Positions 27,071-35,412 of a stretch of DNA of 39,660 bases are shown here, in pieces. The notes under the pieces are model-generated. The model saw only the letters and a program-made list of their open reading frames with translations, did no database searches and was not told where the DNA came from. The position numbers and the translations under genes are program-made. How positions within the stretch are numbered: the stretch's first letter is position 1; each line of letters begins with the position of its first letter. The DNA is from Chitinispirillaceae bacterium (lineage in GTDB: Bacteria > Fibrobacterota > Chitinivibrionia > Chitinivibrionales > Chitinispirillaceae): NCBI GenBank assembly GCA_016930275.1, contig JAFGHA010000251.1:1-39660 (forward strand), in the 5' to 3' direction.

Positions 27071-27272
27071 AAAGTGCTCTTCATCTCCATATGTATTTGC
27101 ATATCGGATACCGGAATGGAGAGGTCGATTTTCAAGCCGGATGTATCTAGTTGAAAGGAAATAAATTAAATCTGTTGGGAGCGTATTAACTTTATTTGGA
27201 TAGGGGGGGACCGGATAAAAAATGGCCTGCACCGAGAATAACAATTATTTTTATTAAGGGCACAGGGAGAGT

Positions 27273-27317
27273 AGAGAGCTTTTACCGGTCAATCCGGATC
27301 AATTTTTATAGCTCTCT
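27273..27317. other. Inverted repeat in the GH51 leader
   Basis: AGAGAGCT (27273-27280) pairs with AGCTCTCT (27310-27317), with an inner CCGG/CCGG pairing possible. It lies 69 bases before the GH51 start codon within a 315-base spacer that otherwise holds only AT-rich sequence. It could be a leader hairpin or a regulator site. Confidence 0.4.
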
Positions 27318-27385
27318 TATCCCGAAAAAATCTAAAAAAAACAATAATCAGTAAACTGTAACATCTAAACAAAGGTAGCAGAATT

Positions 27386-29191
27386 ATGCAGTGTGGAAAA
27401 TTTTTTGGAAGTCTCGGAAAATTAATCATCGTATTTATACCGGGCTGGATTTTCAGTGTTTCCGGCCAGAGTACCCTTTCCCTGAATGTCGGTCAGGCCG
27501 AGTATACTATCAGCAAGGCTCTGTACGGTGTTCTGATGGAAAATTACGGTAGATGTATTTACGGCGGAGGTATTTATGTAGGAACGAGTTCCCCAGTTCC
27601 AAATACCAATGGTATGCGAACTGATGTCATCGAAGGATTCAAGGAGTGCGGTCTCGGTTGTATCGAATGGCCGGGCGGGTGCTTTGCCGATAAATATCAC
27701 TGGGCTGACGGGGTCGACGGGACGAAGGCGCAGCGTGAAGCATCAGACAACGGTCTGGGAACCGATGAGTTTTTTCAGCTCTGTTCACTGACGAATGCGT
27801 ATGCCTATCCCACCGCAAATATCCAGAGCGGATCGTCGGCGGAGCAGAATGCGTGGCTCAATTACATTCATGATCATCCCAGCTGGATCCCGCTTATGCC
27901 GTTCTGGAAAATCGGCAACGAAGAGTGGAATCCCTGCGGCAATATGACACAGTCTCAGTATCAGGGCATTTATGAAGACTGGTATGAAAAGGAACCCGCA
28001 TGGGCGAAATCGGATGTCTTGCATATCATGGACGGCGGTTCCGGCGGAGCATGGGTAAAAGCCGATGCACAGTACGGAGTCGGTAAAAGCGGTCCGTTCG
28101 GTGTTTCCTATCACCGGTACACCGTTACCGATTGGAACAACAAGGGTTCTTCGAAAGATTTCAATGAATCCGGATATTACACTATTGTAGGTAAAGCATA
28201 CACGATTAAAAACGATGTCGATAACTTCGTGAATCAGATGAATCAGGTGGATCCCAATTACAAAGTCGCGCTCTGTGTCGATGAATGGGGCGCATGGTAT
28301 GCTGACGAAACGGATCAGGGAGGTCCTTTCAACTGGAGTACGACGCGTGATGCCGTTATTGCCGGTTTACACCTGAATGCTTTCAACAATGCGTGTCGCC
28401 GGGTAAAAATGGCGCTTGCCGCACAACCGGTTAATGTTATTCAAGCCCTTATGCTCACCGACCGGAATGACCAGAGCAAAATGAGAAAGACACCGGTTTT
28501 CTGGGTATTCAAAGCGATGAAGGTACATCAGGAAGGTAAAATGATACCCGCCAACATGCAGACCGGTACCAATCAGGGAATGCCGATTCTGACTGCATCC
28601 GCTTCAATTGATGCGGAAAATGCGGTACACGCAACAATTGTGAATACTCATGCAACGGCCAACCAGAATCTTACGATGAATCTTACCAATTTGCCGGGTG
28701 GGCTTGCTTTTGAAGACAGTGACTGGAGTGCGAATGTGGTGAATGGAAATACGATCAACAGTGGTATTACCAGTTTCTCTTCCACCGATACCGTAAGTCT
28801 GCAGCCCTTTGACGATTTCTCGGTTTCCGGCAACACGGTGACTGCCCAGATTCCCGCGCATAGTGTGGTGACATTCACCGCGAAGAAAACGACCGGCGTG
28901 AGTGAATCGTCGATTGAAGCTGCTGTTAAGGCTCCGTTGTATTCGATTACTCCGGTGGCAGGTGGAAAAATTATCGTACACTGCAGTGTTGCCCGTTCAA
29001 CGCCGGTGCGTCTTTCGATGTACAGCATTGATGGGCGCTCGGTACTAGAAAGTTACACGGGAACCGTAGGCGCAGGATCGAACGGCCTTGTCTGGCAGAC
29101 GAAAGCCGGTATCGGTACGAATGCATATATCGTGAAAGTTACCATTGAAGGGGAAGCGACTCATACACAGCGGATTGTATTGGCACGATAA
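27386..29191 (+). CDS. Secreted GH51 alpha-L-arabinofuranosidase with C-terminal sorting tail
   Basis: A 601-residue exported enzyme. AAAGG lies ~10 bases before the ATG, and a hydrophobic signal runs to about 'SVSGQS'. GH51 features are 'LYGVLMENYGRCIYGGGIYVG', 'IEWPGGCFADKYHW', the acid/base Glu179 in 'GNEEWNPCG' and the nucleophile Glu300 in 'VDEWGAWY'. The C-terminal beta domain is followed by a tail (~520-601, 'LSMYSIDGRSVL...YIVKVT') of the Por-secretion type. It removes arabinofuranosyl side chains from arabinoxylan or arabinan, complementing the GH10 and GH39 enzymes. Unlike intracellular GH51 enzymes of many Firmicutes, this one is clearly exported. Confidence 0.92.
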   Translation: MQCGKFFGSLGKLIIVFIPGWIFSVSGQSTLSLNVGQAEYTISKALYGVLMENYGRCIYGGGIYVGTSSPVPNTNGMRTDVIEGFKECGLGCIEWPGGCFADKYHWADGVDGTKAQREASDNGLGTDEFFQLCSLTNAYAYPTANIQSGSSAEQNAWLNYIHDHPSWIPLMPFWKIGNEEWNPCGNMTQSQYQGIYEDWYEKEPAWAKSDVLHIMDGGSGGAWVKADAQYGVGKSGPFGVSYHRYTVTDWNNKGSSKDFNESGYYTIVGKAYTIKNDVDNFVNQMNQVDPNYKVALCVDEWGAWYADETDQGGPFNWSTTRDAVIAGLHLNAFNNACRRVKMALAAQPVNVIQALMLTDRNDQSKMRKTPVFWVFKAMKVHQEGKMIPANMQTGTNQGMPILTASASIDAENAVHATIVNTHATANQNLTMNLTNLPGGLAFEDSDWSANVVNGNTINSGITSFSSTDTVSLQPFDDFSVSGNTVTAQIPAHSVVTFTAKKTTGVSESSIEAAVKAPLYSITPVAGGKIIVHCSVARSTPVRLSMYSIDGRSVLESYTGTVGAGSNGLVWQTKAGIGTNAYIVKVTIEGEATHTQRIVLAR

Positions 29192-29273
29192 TCCGTGGAT
29201 ACAGCAAATTGTTAGGAGATAATACCTTTCTTCCTACTATGTATTGCTGTTTGATGTTTCTTCTGATGAATTG

Positions 29274-29302
29274 AAAAGGGGAGTGTTGCTCTCTCCCCTT
29301 TT
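29274..29302 (+). terminator. Intrinsic terminator after GH51
   Basis: AAAAGGGGAG (29274-29283) pairs with CTCCCCTTTT (29293-29302) around a 9-base loop, ending in four Ts. It lies 83 bases after the GH51 stop codon, and the A/T flanks make it potentially bidirectional. Confidence 0.65.
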
Positions 29303-29351
29303 ACCCGGCCCGGGATCCAGTTCAATTCCCGACAATTCCGGTTGGTATATA

Positions 29352-29491
29352 GTATCTGTTCAGAATACAGAAAATGACCGCGCATACTTCGACCAAGCTC
29401 AGCATGAGCGGTCTTATCAAGTGAATTACGCACAGTACGCTCATCCTGAGCTTGTCGAAGGATAGCACATTACTACATTCTGAACAGATAC
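29352..29491. repeat. REP/MITE-like palindromic element with 15-bp terminal inverted repeats
   Basis: GTATCTGTTCAGAAT (29352-29366) and its exact reverse complement (29477-29491) bound a 140-bp element. Inside, the arms CTTCGACCAAGCTCAG..ATGAGCG (29387-29410) and CGCTCATCCTGAGCTTGTCGAAG (about 29438-29460) are nearly complementary. The CCTGAGCTTGTCGAAGG core is a palindrome half found dispersed in many bacterial genomes. GGTATA occurs on both outer sides (29344-29349 and 29492-29497), possibly a target duplication. There is no coding capacity, so any mobility would be in trans. Confidence 0.7.
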
Positions 29492-29564
29492 GGTATAATC
29501 GGAATTATATTTATACAATTGGAAATATGCTAACTGATTTTTATCAAATATGTAGGAGGATGTG

Positions 29565-30395
29565 ATGAATTTGCGCAGGTCGTTGGGTGTGTTGTTTGTA
29601 ATTATCTCGTTCAAACTGGTTTCGGGGGCTCCCTCGCAGGACCCGATGTGGTTATTCAAGGATCTTCCGAATTCATCTGATTTACTGTATATAGCTTTGG
29701 ATATCTACGATACCTGCAGATCCCAATCGTTTAACAAAATTATTCCGACGGATACCGGCGTCAATTATGACGGAAGCGCGTACATCAATTTAGATTACCA
29801 GTTCACCACCGATACGCTTAAAATAATTGACCGATACGATTCGACGAATGTTAAGTATTCCGACTACCGGCCGGGGTATGCCGGATTCAAGCTCGACTGG
29901 GATTACGGCATGACCGCCTGGAATCTGGCGAAGTACAAATATCTGGTGCTTTCACATCTGGGACCGCTGCCGGGTCATAAACTCATCATCAACTTCGGGT
30001 ACAACAGCGGATGCGGAACACCGACGATATTTCATACGATCGGTGAAATCGCCGCTTCGACGACCTGGAAGAGGGATTCCATTTTAATACCCGATCACAT
30101 TCGCAAAATTCCGCCCCAAGAGTGGAAGAATCAGCAGTATTATGAGATGCAGGTGATCATCAACAATGTTGACGGAAGCCTGGCGTCGAGTGCTCCCGGA
30201 ATTCTGAAAATTGATGATATCGCGATTGAAGACACATCCGGTACATTTGATAACACGACGGAGGAAGAAGCCTCGAAGGGATGCGGATGCGGAACCGGTA
30301 CCGGATTGGCACTGTTGCCTCCGATGCTTTTTAGGGCGGTCGCCTGGCGCCGGCGCCGGCGGCGTGATGAAGAGGGACTTGACGAACAGGCTTAA
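29565..30395 (+). CDS. Exported jelly-roll carbohydrate-binding-like protein with CGCGTG-type CTERM anchor
   Basis: A 276-residue protein. The ATG at 29565 has AGGAGG five to six bases upstream; a GTG three bases earlier is also possible. A signal peptide ends near 'LVSGAPS'. The body ('YAGFKLDWDYGMTAWNLAKYKYLVLSHLG...HKLIINFGY...ILKIDDIAI') looks like a galactose-binding-like/CBM beta-sandwich. The C-terminus (about 240-276) is tripartite: C-G-C-G-T-G, a hydrophobic segment containing L-P-P, then a run of eight basic residues. This resembles PEP-/MYXO-CTERM sorting signals, so processing and surface anchoring are likely. It lies 92 bases upstream of the barrel gene, mirroring the lipoprotein-barrel pair at 5905-8180. 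Confidence 0.75.
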   Translation: MNLRRSLGVLFVIISFKLVSGAPSQDPMWLFKDLPNSSDLLYIALDIYDTCRSQSFNKIIPTDTGVNYDGSAYINLDYQFTTDTLKIIDRYDSTNVKYSDYRPGYAGFKLDWDYGMTAWNLAKYKYLVLSHLGPLPGHKLIINFGYNSGCGTPTIFHTIGEIAASTTWKRDSILIPDHIRKIPPQEWKNQQYYEMQVIINNVDGSLASSAPGILKIDDIAIEDTSGTFDNTTEEEASKGCGCGTGTGLALLPPMLFRAVAWRRRRRRDEEGLDEQA

Positions 30396-30419
30396 TATAA
30401 CAGCTATGGCAGGGGGGAG

Positions 30420-30442
30420 ACCGGCCATACATTCAGGCCGGT
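30420..30442 (+). terminator. Hairpin between CTERM protein and barrel genes
   Basis: ACCGGCC (30420-30426) pairs with GGCCGGT (30436-30442), followed by TTGATTTTAATG. The position, 46 bases before the next start, suggests partial termination or a stability element rather than a full stop. Confidence 0.5.
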
Positions 30443-30487
30443 TTGATTTTAATGTTATTATGAATCATAAATAAACAAGGGAGAACC

Positions 30488-31816
30488 ATGAGGATGCGGC
30501 TTTGGATGTTGATTGCTGGCGCGATGGTTGTAACCACTGCTGATAGTTTTGGAGAATTCGAGGCTCCTAGCTTGAAGTGGAACGGTTTTGCATCGCTTCG
30601 TGAGGGACAGATCGTCAAAGGTGAACCTGAAACCATTACAAAAAAACAACAACCTACTGATCATGTATGGGTTCAGGAGATGAATATCGGTTTCGGACTG
30701 GAGACTAAATTCCAGCAGATACCGGCAACCGGAAATATCGGGATTGAAATTGCGGTGGTAAACGATAATTCACCGTATACCGGTGATTTCGGAACCTCCC
30801 GCCGTCTGAATTTTTATCCGTTTCTTTCCCGGGCGGACCTGTTGTTTCAGCTGGTTGATAACGGTTTCCTGAAGCTGGATCTTGATCTCGGGTATTTTCC
30901 CTATAAATACAACAGTTCGGTAAGGAATCTGGGAGAGTATCTCTTCCGGAGTGGTACCTACCCGCAATATCTTATCACGGAAATTGATTTTCCTTTAGCC
31001 AGACTGATGGGGGGGCGGTTAGGGGTAGACATTGCCGAAAAATTCAATTTTGATCTGCTGGTAACCACCAATACCGAATGGACGGCAATCGGTGATGTCA
31101 ACCTGTCCGGTCTGTTGGCCTGGAAACCCTTCCCCGTGTTTGAAATCGGTTTGGGAGGAAGCTGGTGCAGCATAATTACGACCGATATCGACAAGATTAC
31201 TCCTCAGGTGGACGGGTCAAGATATCTTGCCAAGATTCCTGGAACCGACAGCCTCGCGATTTATCACTACACGTTTGCCGGACAGAAAGTAATGGGGCGG
31301 ATAACCCTTGATCCGAAACAGATTCTGCCGTGGAAAGATCTTTTCGGGAAAGAGGATCTGAAATTGTACGCCGAAGCGGCGATTTTGGGATTGATCGATT
31401 ACCCGGTCAGTATGGATGGATGGACACGGTACGATTCTCTCTGGCAGCGGATTCCGGTTATGGGGGGCTTCAATCTTCCCACGTTCGGATTTATGGATGT
31501 GTTGAGTGTTGAAGTTGAGTGGTTCGGAAACGGATATCCGAACAGTCTGAATACCGTACGGTTTGACAACCAGCCGATCCAGCTTTCCAGTTATGGAAAT
31601 GAAAAAGATTCCATCTTTTTAAACGTTCATGATGATGACTTGAAGTGGAGTGTATACGCAAAAAAGACGTTTAAATCAAACTTTTTCATTATGACGCAGG
31701 TCGCCCGCGACCATATCCGCTGGTTCCGGCTTGATTATACGGCGATGGACGGCAAAGAGGCGCTCCGGAAAGACGATGAGTGGTATTATACATTCAAACT
31801 GGGTTATGCATTCTAG
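30488..31816 (+). CDS. Outer-membrane beta-barrel protein (paralogue of the barrel at 6714)
   Basis: A 442-residue exported barrel with signal peptide 'MRMRLWMLIAGAMVVTTA', amphipathic strands throughout and a terminal Phe ('WYYTFKLGYAF'). It shares 'YFPYKYNSSVRNLGEYLFRSG', 'NTEWTAIGDVNLSG', 'QKVMGRITLDPK' and 'EWFGNGYPNSL' with the barrel in the fucose locus, but lacks that protein's Gly/Ala-rich insertion. GGGAG precedes the start. It sits between two CTERM-anchored proteins in the xylan locus. Repeated association of this barrel family with glycosidases makes oligosaccharide uptake its likely role; binding is presumably supplied by the neighbouring jelly-roll protein. It is not TonB-dependent by sequence. 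Confidence 0.8.
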   Translation: MRMRLWMLIAGAMVVTTADSFGEFEAPSLKWNGFASLREGQIVKGEPETITKKQQPTDHVWVQEMNIGFGLETKFQQIPATGNIGIEIAVVNDNSPYTGDFGTSRRLNFYPFLSRADLLFQLVDNGFLKLDLDLGYFPYKYNSSVRNLGEYLFRSGTYPQYLITEIDFPLARLMGGRLGVDIAEKFNFDLLVTTNTEWTAIGDVNLSGLLAWKPFPVFEIGLGGSWCSIITTDIDKITPQVDGSRYLAKIPGTDSLAIYHYTFAGQKVMGRITLDPKQILPWKDLFGKEDLKLYAEAAILGLIDYPVSMDGWTRYDSLWQRIPVMGGFNLPTFGFMDVLSVEVEWFGNGYPNSLNTVRFDNQPIQLSSYGNEKDSIFLNVHDDDLKWSVYAKKTFKSNFFIMTQVARDHIRWFRLDYTAMDGKEALRKDDEWYYTFKLGYAF

Positions 31817-31830
31817 ATTAGAGGGTATTC

Positions 31831-33081
31831 ATGATGAAAATGTTGAAAACATTACTTTTTATATCGGCGTTGTCTGTTGCCGTATCGGCCCAGCTTGATA
31901 CCAACAGTGAACATTATTATATGTATAGCTACTTTATCAATCTGCAGCAGGATGCGGGCGCCCGTCTCGCCTTCAGCACCGACGGAATTACCTGGCATCG
32001 CTATAATAACGGAGATCCGGTTATTGTACCGATTATCGCGGAAAATGAAAAACCGCTGATGCGGGATCCGAACGTTTACTACGATTCGGCAACCGGTGTT
32101 TTTCATATGGTATGGACGACCGCATGGAAACAGGACAATATCGGCTATTCGTCTTCAAAGGACCTTATCACCTGGACGGAACAGGTGATGCTTCCCGTCG
32201 GCAGGGTGATCAAGGGATGTGCCTGCTGCTGGGCGCCTGAATTTTATTATGATGATACCCGCGACAGTATCATGGTGTTCTGGTCAACGGAACGCGGGAC
32301 GATCGGTAAGGAGGCTTTCTGTTGCTACACGAAGGATTTCAAACATTATTCGGCACCGAGGATTTACTTTCACCCGAGGAAAAACGGGTCCGGCGACAGT
32401 ACGAATACCTACACGGTTATTGATGAGACCATTGTCAAACTGGCGGAAAATAAGTATTGTCTGGTGTTCAAGGACGAACGGGAACCCGGTATTGCGGGAA
32501 AAAGATCGTTGAATATTCATTACATCATAGGATCAACACCGAGTGGCCCCTGGCAGTATGCCGGAGTGGGTTCATGGGACGATGTTTCTTCACCGATTAC
32601 CAAAAACGCCTGTGAAGGGCCGACCACCTTATTAACCGGTAATGAATTAAGGGTCTATTTCGATCCCTACGGGGAGGGCCCTTCAAGTACGTATCGAATG
32701 GTATCGATCAACCTGAGTGATTTTGATTACATGAACGATCCGTATAATACGCCGAGTCCGTGGACGCAGGGCGCAGTGCTGAAAAATGAAACCGGTGCGG
32801 ATTTTTCACTGAGTCATGGAAGTATTATAGAAATTCCCCGGGCGAAAGCACTCCAGATCATGAATGGAATCGAAGATAACGGTACCTATCAGCCCTGGAC
32901 AACGATTACTCAGAATGATATTACCGTTGATACTATATTTGTGCCGGAACCTGATTATCCCTACGGGAAACAGAACTGCGGATGCGGTACCGGCGTAGGG
33001 CTGGCGCTGTTTCCTCCGATAGCAGTGAGAGCGTTTGTTTCACGTCGGAGGAAAAAAAGAAAAAATCATAAAAACATCTGA
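31831..33081 (+). CDS. Exported GH43-like five-bladed propeller glycosidase with CGCGTG-type CTERM anchor
   Basis: A 416-residue protein, 14 bases after the barrel gene. The signal peptide is 'LKTLLFISALSVAVSAQ'. The propeller has glycosidase signatures of the GH43/GH32 clan: 'LMRDPNVYYD' (Asp79 as base), 'CCWAPEFYYDD' and 'ACEGPTTLL' (Glu262 as acid), and repeated 'FSTDGITW'/'SSKDLITW' bladelets. It probably removes arabinose or xylose from xylan side chains; the subfamily is unknown. The tail (383-416) repeats the C-G-C-G-T-G, hydrophobic F-P-P, Arg/Lys-rich pattern of the protein at 29565, so both should be anchored by the same machinery. Extra Cys residues (CACC, CC) may form disulfides. 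Confidence 0.8.
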   Translation: MMKMLKTLLFISALSVAVSAQLDTNSEHYYMYSYFINLQQDAGARLAFSTDGITWHRYNNGDPVIVPIIAENEKPLMRDPNVYYDSATGVFHMVWTTAWKQDNIGYSSSKDLITWTEQVMLPVGRVIKGCACCWAPEFYYDDTRDSIMVFWSTERGTIGKEAFCCYTKDFKHYSAPRIYFHPRKNGSGDSTNTYTVIDETIVKLAENKYCLVFKDEREPGIAGKRSLNIHYIIGSTPSGPWQYAGVGSWDDVSSPITKNACEGPTTLLTGNELRVYFDPYGEGPSSTYRMVSINLSDFDYMNDPYNTPSPWTQGAVLKNETGADFSLSHGSIIEIPRAKALQIMNGIEDNGTYQPWTTITQNDITVDTIFVPEPDYPYGKQNCGCGTGVGLALFPPIAVRAFVSRRRKKRKNHKNI

Positions 33082-33103
33082 CATTCCAAATCGAGTACTA
33101 TCG

Positions 33104-33143
33104 GCAGGACAGAGGAGAGAACTCTTCAATCCTGCTTTTTTTT
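33104..33143 (+). terminator. Intrinsic terminator of the xylanolytic cluster
   Basis: GCAGGA (33104-33109) pairs with TCCTGC (33130-33135), with an inner GAGAG/CTCTT pairing, followed by eight Ts (33136-33143). It starts 22 bases after the GH43-like stop codon and marks the end of the cluster. Confidence 0.8.
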
Positions 33144-33482
33144 ATTAACTATTCGATTTAAATGAATGATCTCTTCCTTCAATGCTTCTGCCGCATGATG
33201 CATGTTCAGTACAGAAGGTACACTTCTGCAGTCCGACAATGCTCGGTACCTGGAGGTGCCTGCTCCGATAAGGCTAAAATTGCACAAAACTCAACGAGTT
33301 GTTATTTTTCAATGTGATCACCCTTTTAACGAATATCTCTATCGGTCGTATGGTTCGACCGGTGAGGTACAAGTACTTCATCGTCAGGATGAAAATAGCA
33401 ATGTCGGCTACGTCATGATTCCGTGACGCGAAACGGCTTATGCGAGGGAAACCTGTATTCTTATTGAGTAAAGGGGAATACC
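33144..33482. other. Spacer before the FGE-like gene
   Basis: This stretch holds no convincing gene. A 74-codon reading frame (33202-33426) lacks a ribosome-binding site and any family likeness. AAAGGGG lies ahead of the next ATG. No clear promoter was found. Confidence 0.4.
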
Positions 33483-35393
33483 ATGAATAATAAAAAAATG
33501 GTATGCACAAAACGGAGCCATGTAAAAGCAGTAGTGACATCATGTATCGGCCTGGCAGTCGTTTCCGTCATGTCGATGACGGTGCTGGCCGAGGAGAAGG
33601 AGATGACAAAACTGCTTCTTGATATATCGAATGGTCCGGGAGAATATTACACACCGGATGCCTATTCCTATTATTCCGCCAAAGGAATGGCGCTTCCTCC
33701 ACAGCAGTCGCTCAAGGAGGCGCAGAAGAGCTTCAAGGCAACGATGAAGATTGCAGCGATGGGGAGCAGCGCTTCAGAAGCGCTTTCCGTTCTGGTCAAG
33801 AAGTTTCCCCGCGGGATACACGTCACCGAAACGAAGAATCTGCGGTATACGGGTGAAGGTACTTTTGATGACTGGGTGCAGACGTATGTAGCGAGTGAAA
33901 AAAACAGGTTTATACTTTCATCTCCTTTCCTTGATTACAATACCATGTCCCAATGCGAACCGTTTATTGTCAGTACGCATGAAGTAACCCGTCTCAACGG
34001 AGAATCGGTGACGATTCCGACAAAGGATCCGGTACGGCTTTCGGTGATTCATACGGTATATTTCGGCGCGTATGCCATAAGCCGGATTACCGGTCAGGAT
34101 CTTGGAACCGACAGCGTTCAGTGGCGGCAATGGTGGGACGGGCGGGGCAATACCGCTGAATCGGTTGTCAATACCGGGGCCGGTACGGCCGTGGTGAACG
34201 ACCGGTTGCGCAGCGGACAGTCTTTCGATGATATCGTGGTTCGCGGAAAATATCACATGTACCTTTCAACCGGAGATGATCTGGTCGGTCGGGTGGAATC
34301 AAAAAGTAATGAAGCGCTCATTCTGGAAACTTCCGACGGTAAGGCATACACGTTCCGGCCGTCTATAATTATCCGCTATGAATATCTAGAACCGCCGAAA
34401 GCTGCGGTGAAAACCGGAAACGTACCTGCTGCCGCCGATTCACTACCGTTTTCATTCGATGAGCTTCGTGGAAAGCATGTGGGCAACCGTCAACTCGAGG
34501 TGCGTATCAACAGCGGTATGGTGTTCCGGGGTGTATTGAAAAGTGTCGATGAGCATGAACTGAAATTGACGGTGGGCGGTTCGGTTATTCCCATCACCAA
34601 GGATGTCGTTGTCAACATCAGGATGGTTCCTAAGAGTGCGGCACCTGTAAAGAAACAGAAAGCAGATGCCCCGAAAGCGGCTGCCCGTGATACTGTGGTG
34701 GAAAAAAACAGTGCCACCGACGATTGGGGGGTGCCGGGTCCGGATATCGTTTATGTCGGTAAAATCATATCCGACAAGGCGGATGCGATTGTTATCGAAA
34801 CAAATGATGCGGGGAGAAAGAGTGTGCCGCGCGCGAAGGTACTCAGAGTGGTGAAGAACAGCGCGGAAGGCTATGAGCAGGTTATCAAGCGGTATGCGGA
34901 ACCGCTTTTCTGTCCCGAAGACATGTTTCTCGTCGACCTTCCGCCGGGGAAGCCGGGACGGCCCTTTTTCAAGGTGTGCGTTGACCGGTATGAATATCCC
35001 AATGTGAAGGGCGCGCGACCGAAGGTCGGCGTATCGTATGACGATGCACGGACCCTCTGCAGCAAGCGCGGAAAGCGGCTCTGTACCTCGGAGGAATGGC
35101 AGTGGGCCTGCAGCGGGCTGGAGGGGTACACGTATCCGTACGGGTGGAATCCTGAAAAGGAGAAGTGCAATACCGACGGCAGCCGTCCTCCTGAAGAGAG
35201 CGGTTCCCGGCTTAATTGTGTCGGCAAGTTCGGCGGATACGATATGGTCGGTAATGCATTCGAATGGGTCGCCGGGCCGAAAAAACAGCCGGCGCTTATG
35301 GGCGGGCCGATGTCGAAATGTCAGACAATTACCGAAGGGGTCGGGGGAGGTTCAAAACCCAACAGCGGATTCCGTTGCTGCGCTAGTAACTGA
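33483..35393 (+). CDS. Exported protein with three Sm/SH3-like barrels and a C-terminal FGE/SUMF1-like domain
   Basis: A 636-residue protein with an N-terminal signal sequence ('VVTSCIGLAVVSVMSMTVLA'). Residues ~40-250 were not recognised. Three ~45-residue segments (about 255-302, 337-380 and 421-460) follow a short beta-barrel pattern, 'G..y.G.v.S.....L.....dG......', like Sm/SH3 folds. Residues 477-636 read as a formylglycine-generating-enzyme/SUMF1-type domain: 'FKVCVDRYEYPNV', 'YDDARTLCSKRGKRLCTSEEWQWAC', 'YPYGW' and 'GGYDMVGNAFEWV', ending 'GFRCCASN'. Many such domains are structural C-lectin-like modules rather than enzymes. It is not obviously part of either sugar locus, being preceded by a terminator. 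It converges with the cNMP-binding gene 19 bases away. Confidence 0.75.
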   Translation: MNNKKMVCTKRSHVKAVVTSCIGLAVVSVMSMTVLAEEKEMTKLLLDISNGPGEYYTPDAYSYYSAKGMALPPQQSLKEAQKSFKATMKIAAMGSSASEALSVLVKKFPRGIHVTETKNLRYTGEGTFDDWVQTYVASEKNRFILSSPFLDYNTMSQCEPFIVSTHEVTRLNGESVTIPTKDPVRLSVIHTVYFGAYAISRITGQDLGTDSVQWRQWWDGRGNTAESVVNTGAGTAVVNDRLRSGQSFDDIVVRGKYHMYLSTGDDLVGRVESKSNEALILETSDGKAYTFRPSIIIRYEYLEPPKAAVKTGNVPAAADSLPFSFDELRGKHVGNRQLEVRINSGMVFRGVLKSVDEHELKLTVGGSVIPITKDVVVNIRMVPKSAAPVKKQKADAPKAAARDTVVEKNSATDDWGVPGPDIVYVGKIISDKADAIVIETNDAGRKSVPRAKVLRVVKNSAEGYEQVIKRYAEPLFCPEDMFLVDLPPGKPGRPFFKVCVDRYEYPNVKGARPKVGVSYDDARTLCSKRGKRLCTSEEWQWACSGLEGYTYPYGWNPEKEKCNTDGSRPPEESGSRLNCVGKFGGYDMVGNAFEWVAGPKKQPALMGGPMSKCQTITEGVGGGSKPNSGFRCCASN

Positions 35394-35412
35394 CCGTGAA
35401 CAGGCGGCGAGG

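Noticed and set aside
29244..29465. 73-codon frame ending in the REP/MITE element
   Set aside because: Its C-terminus (AHPELVEG) is the translation of the dispersed palindromic repeat and its start lies inside the GH51 terminator region.
33202..33426. 74-codon plus-strand frame between the xylan cluster and the FGE-like gene
   Set aside because: It has no ribosome-binding site, no recognisable motif, lies just after a terminator, and is overlapped by an equally long opposite-strand frame.
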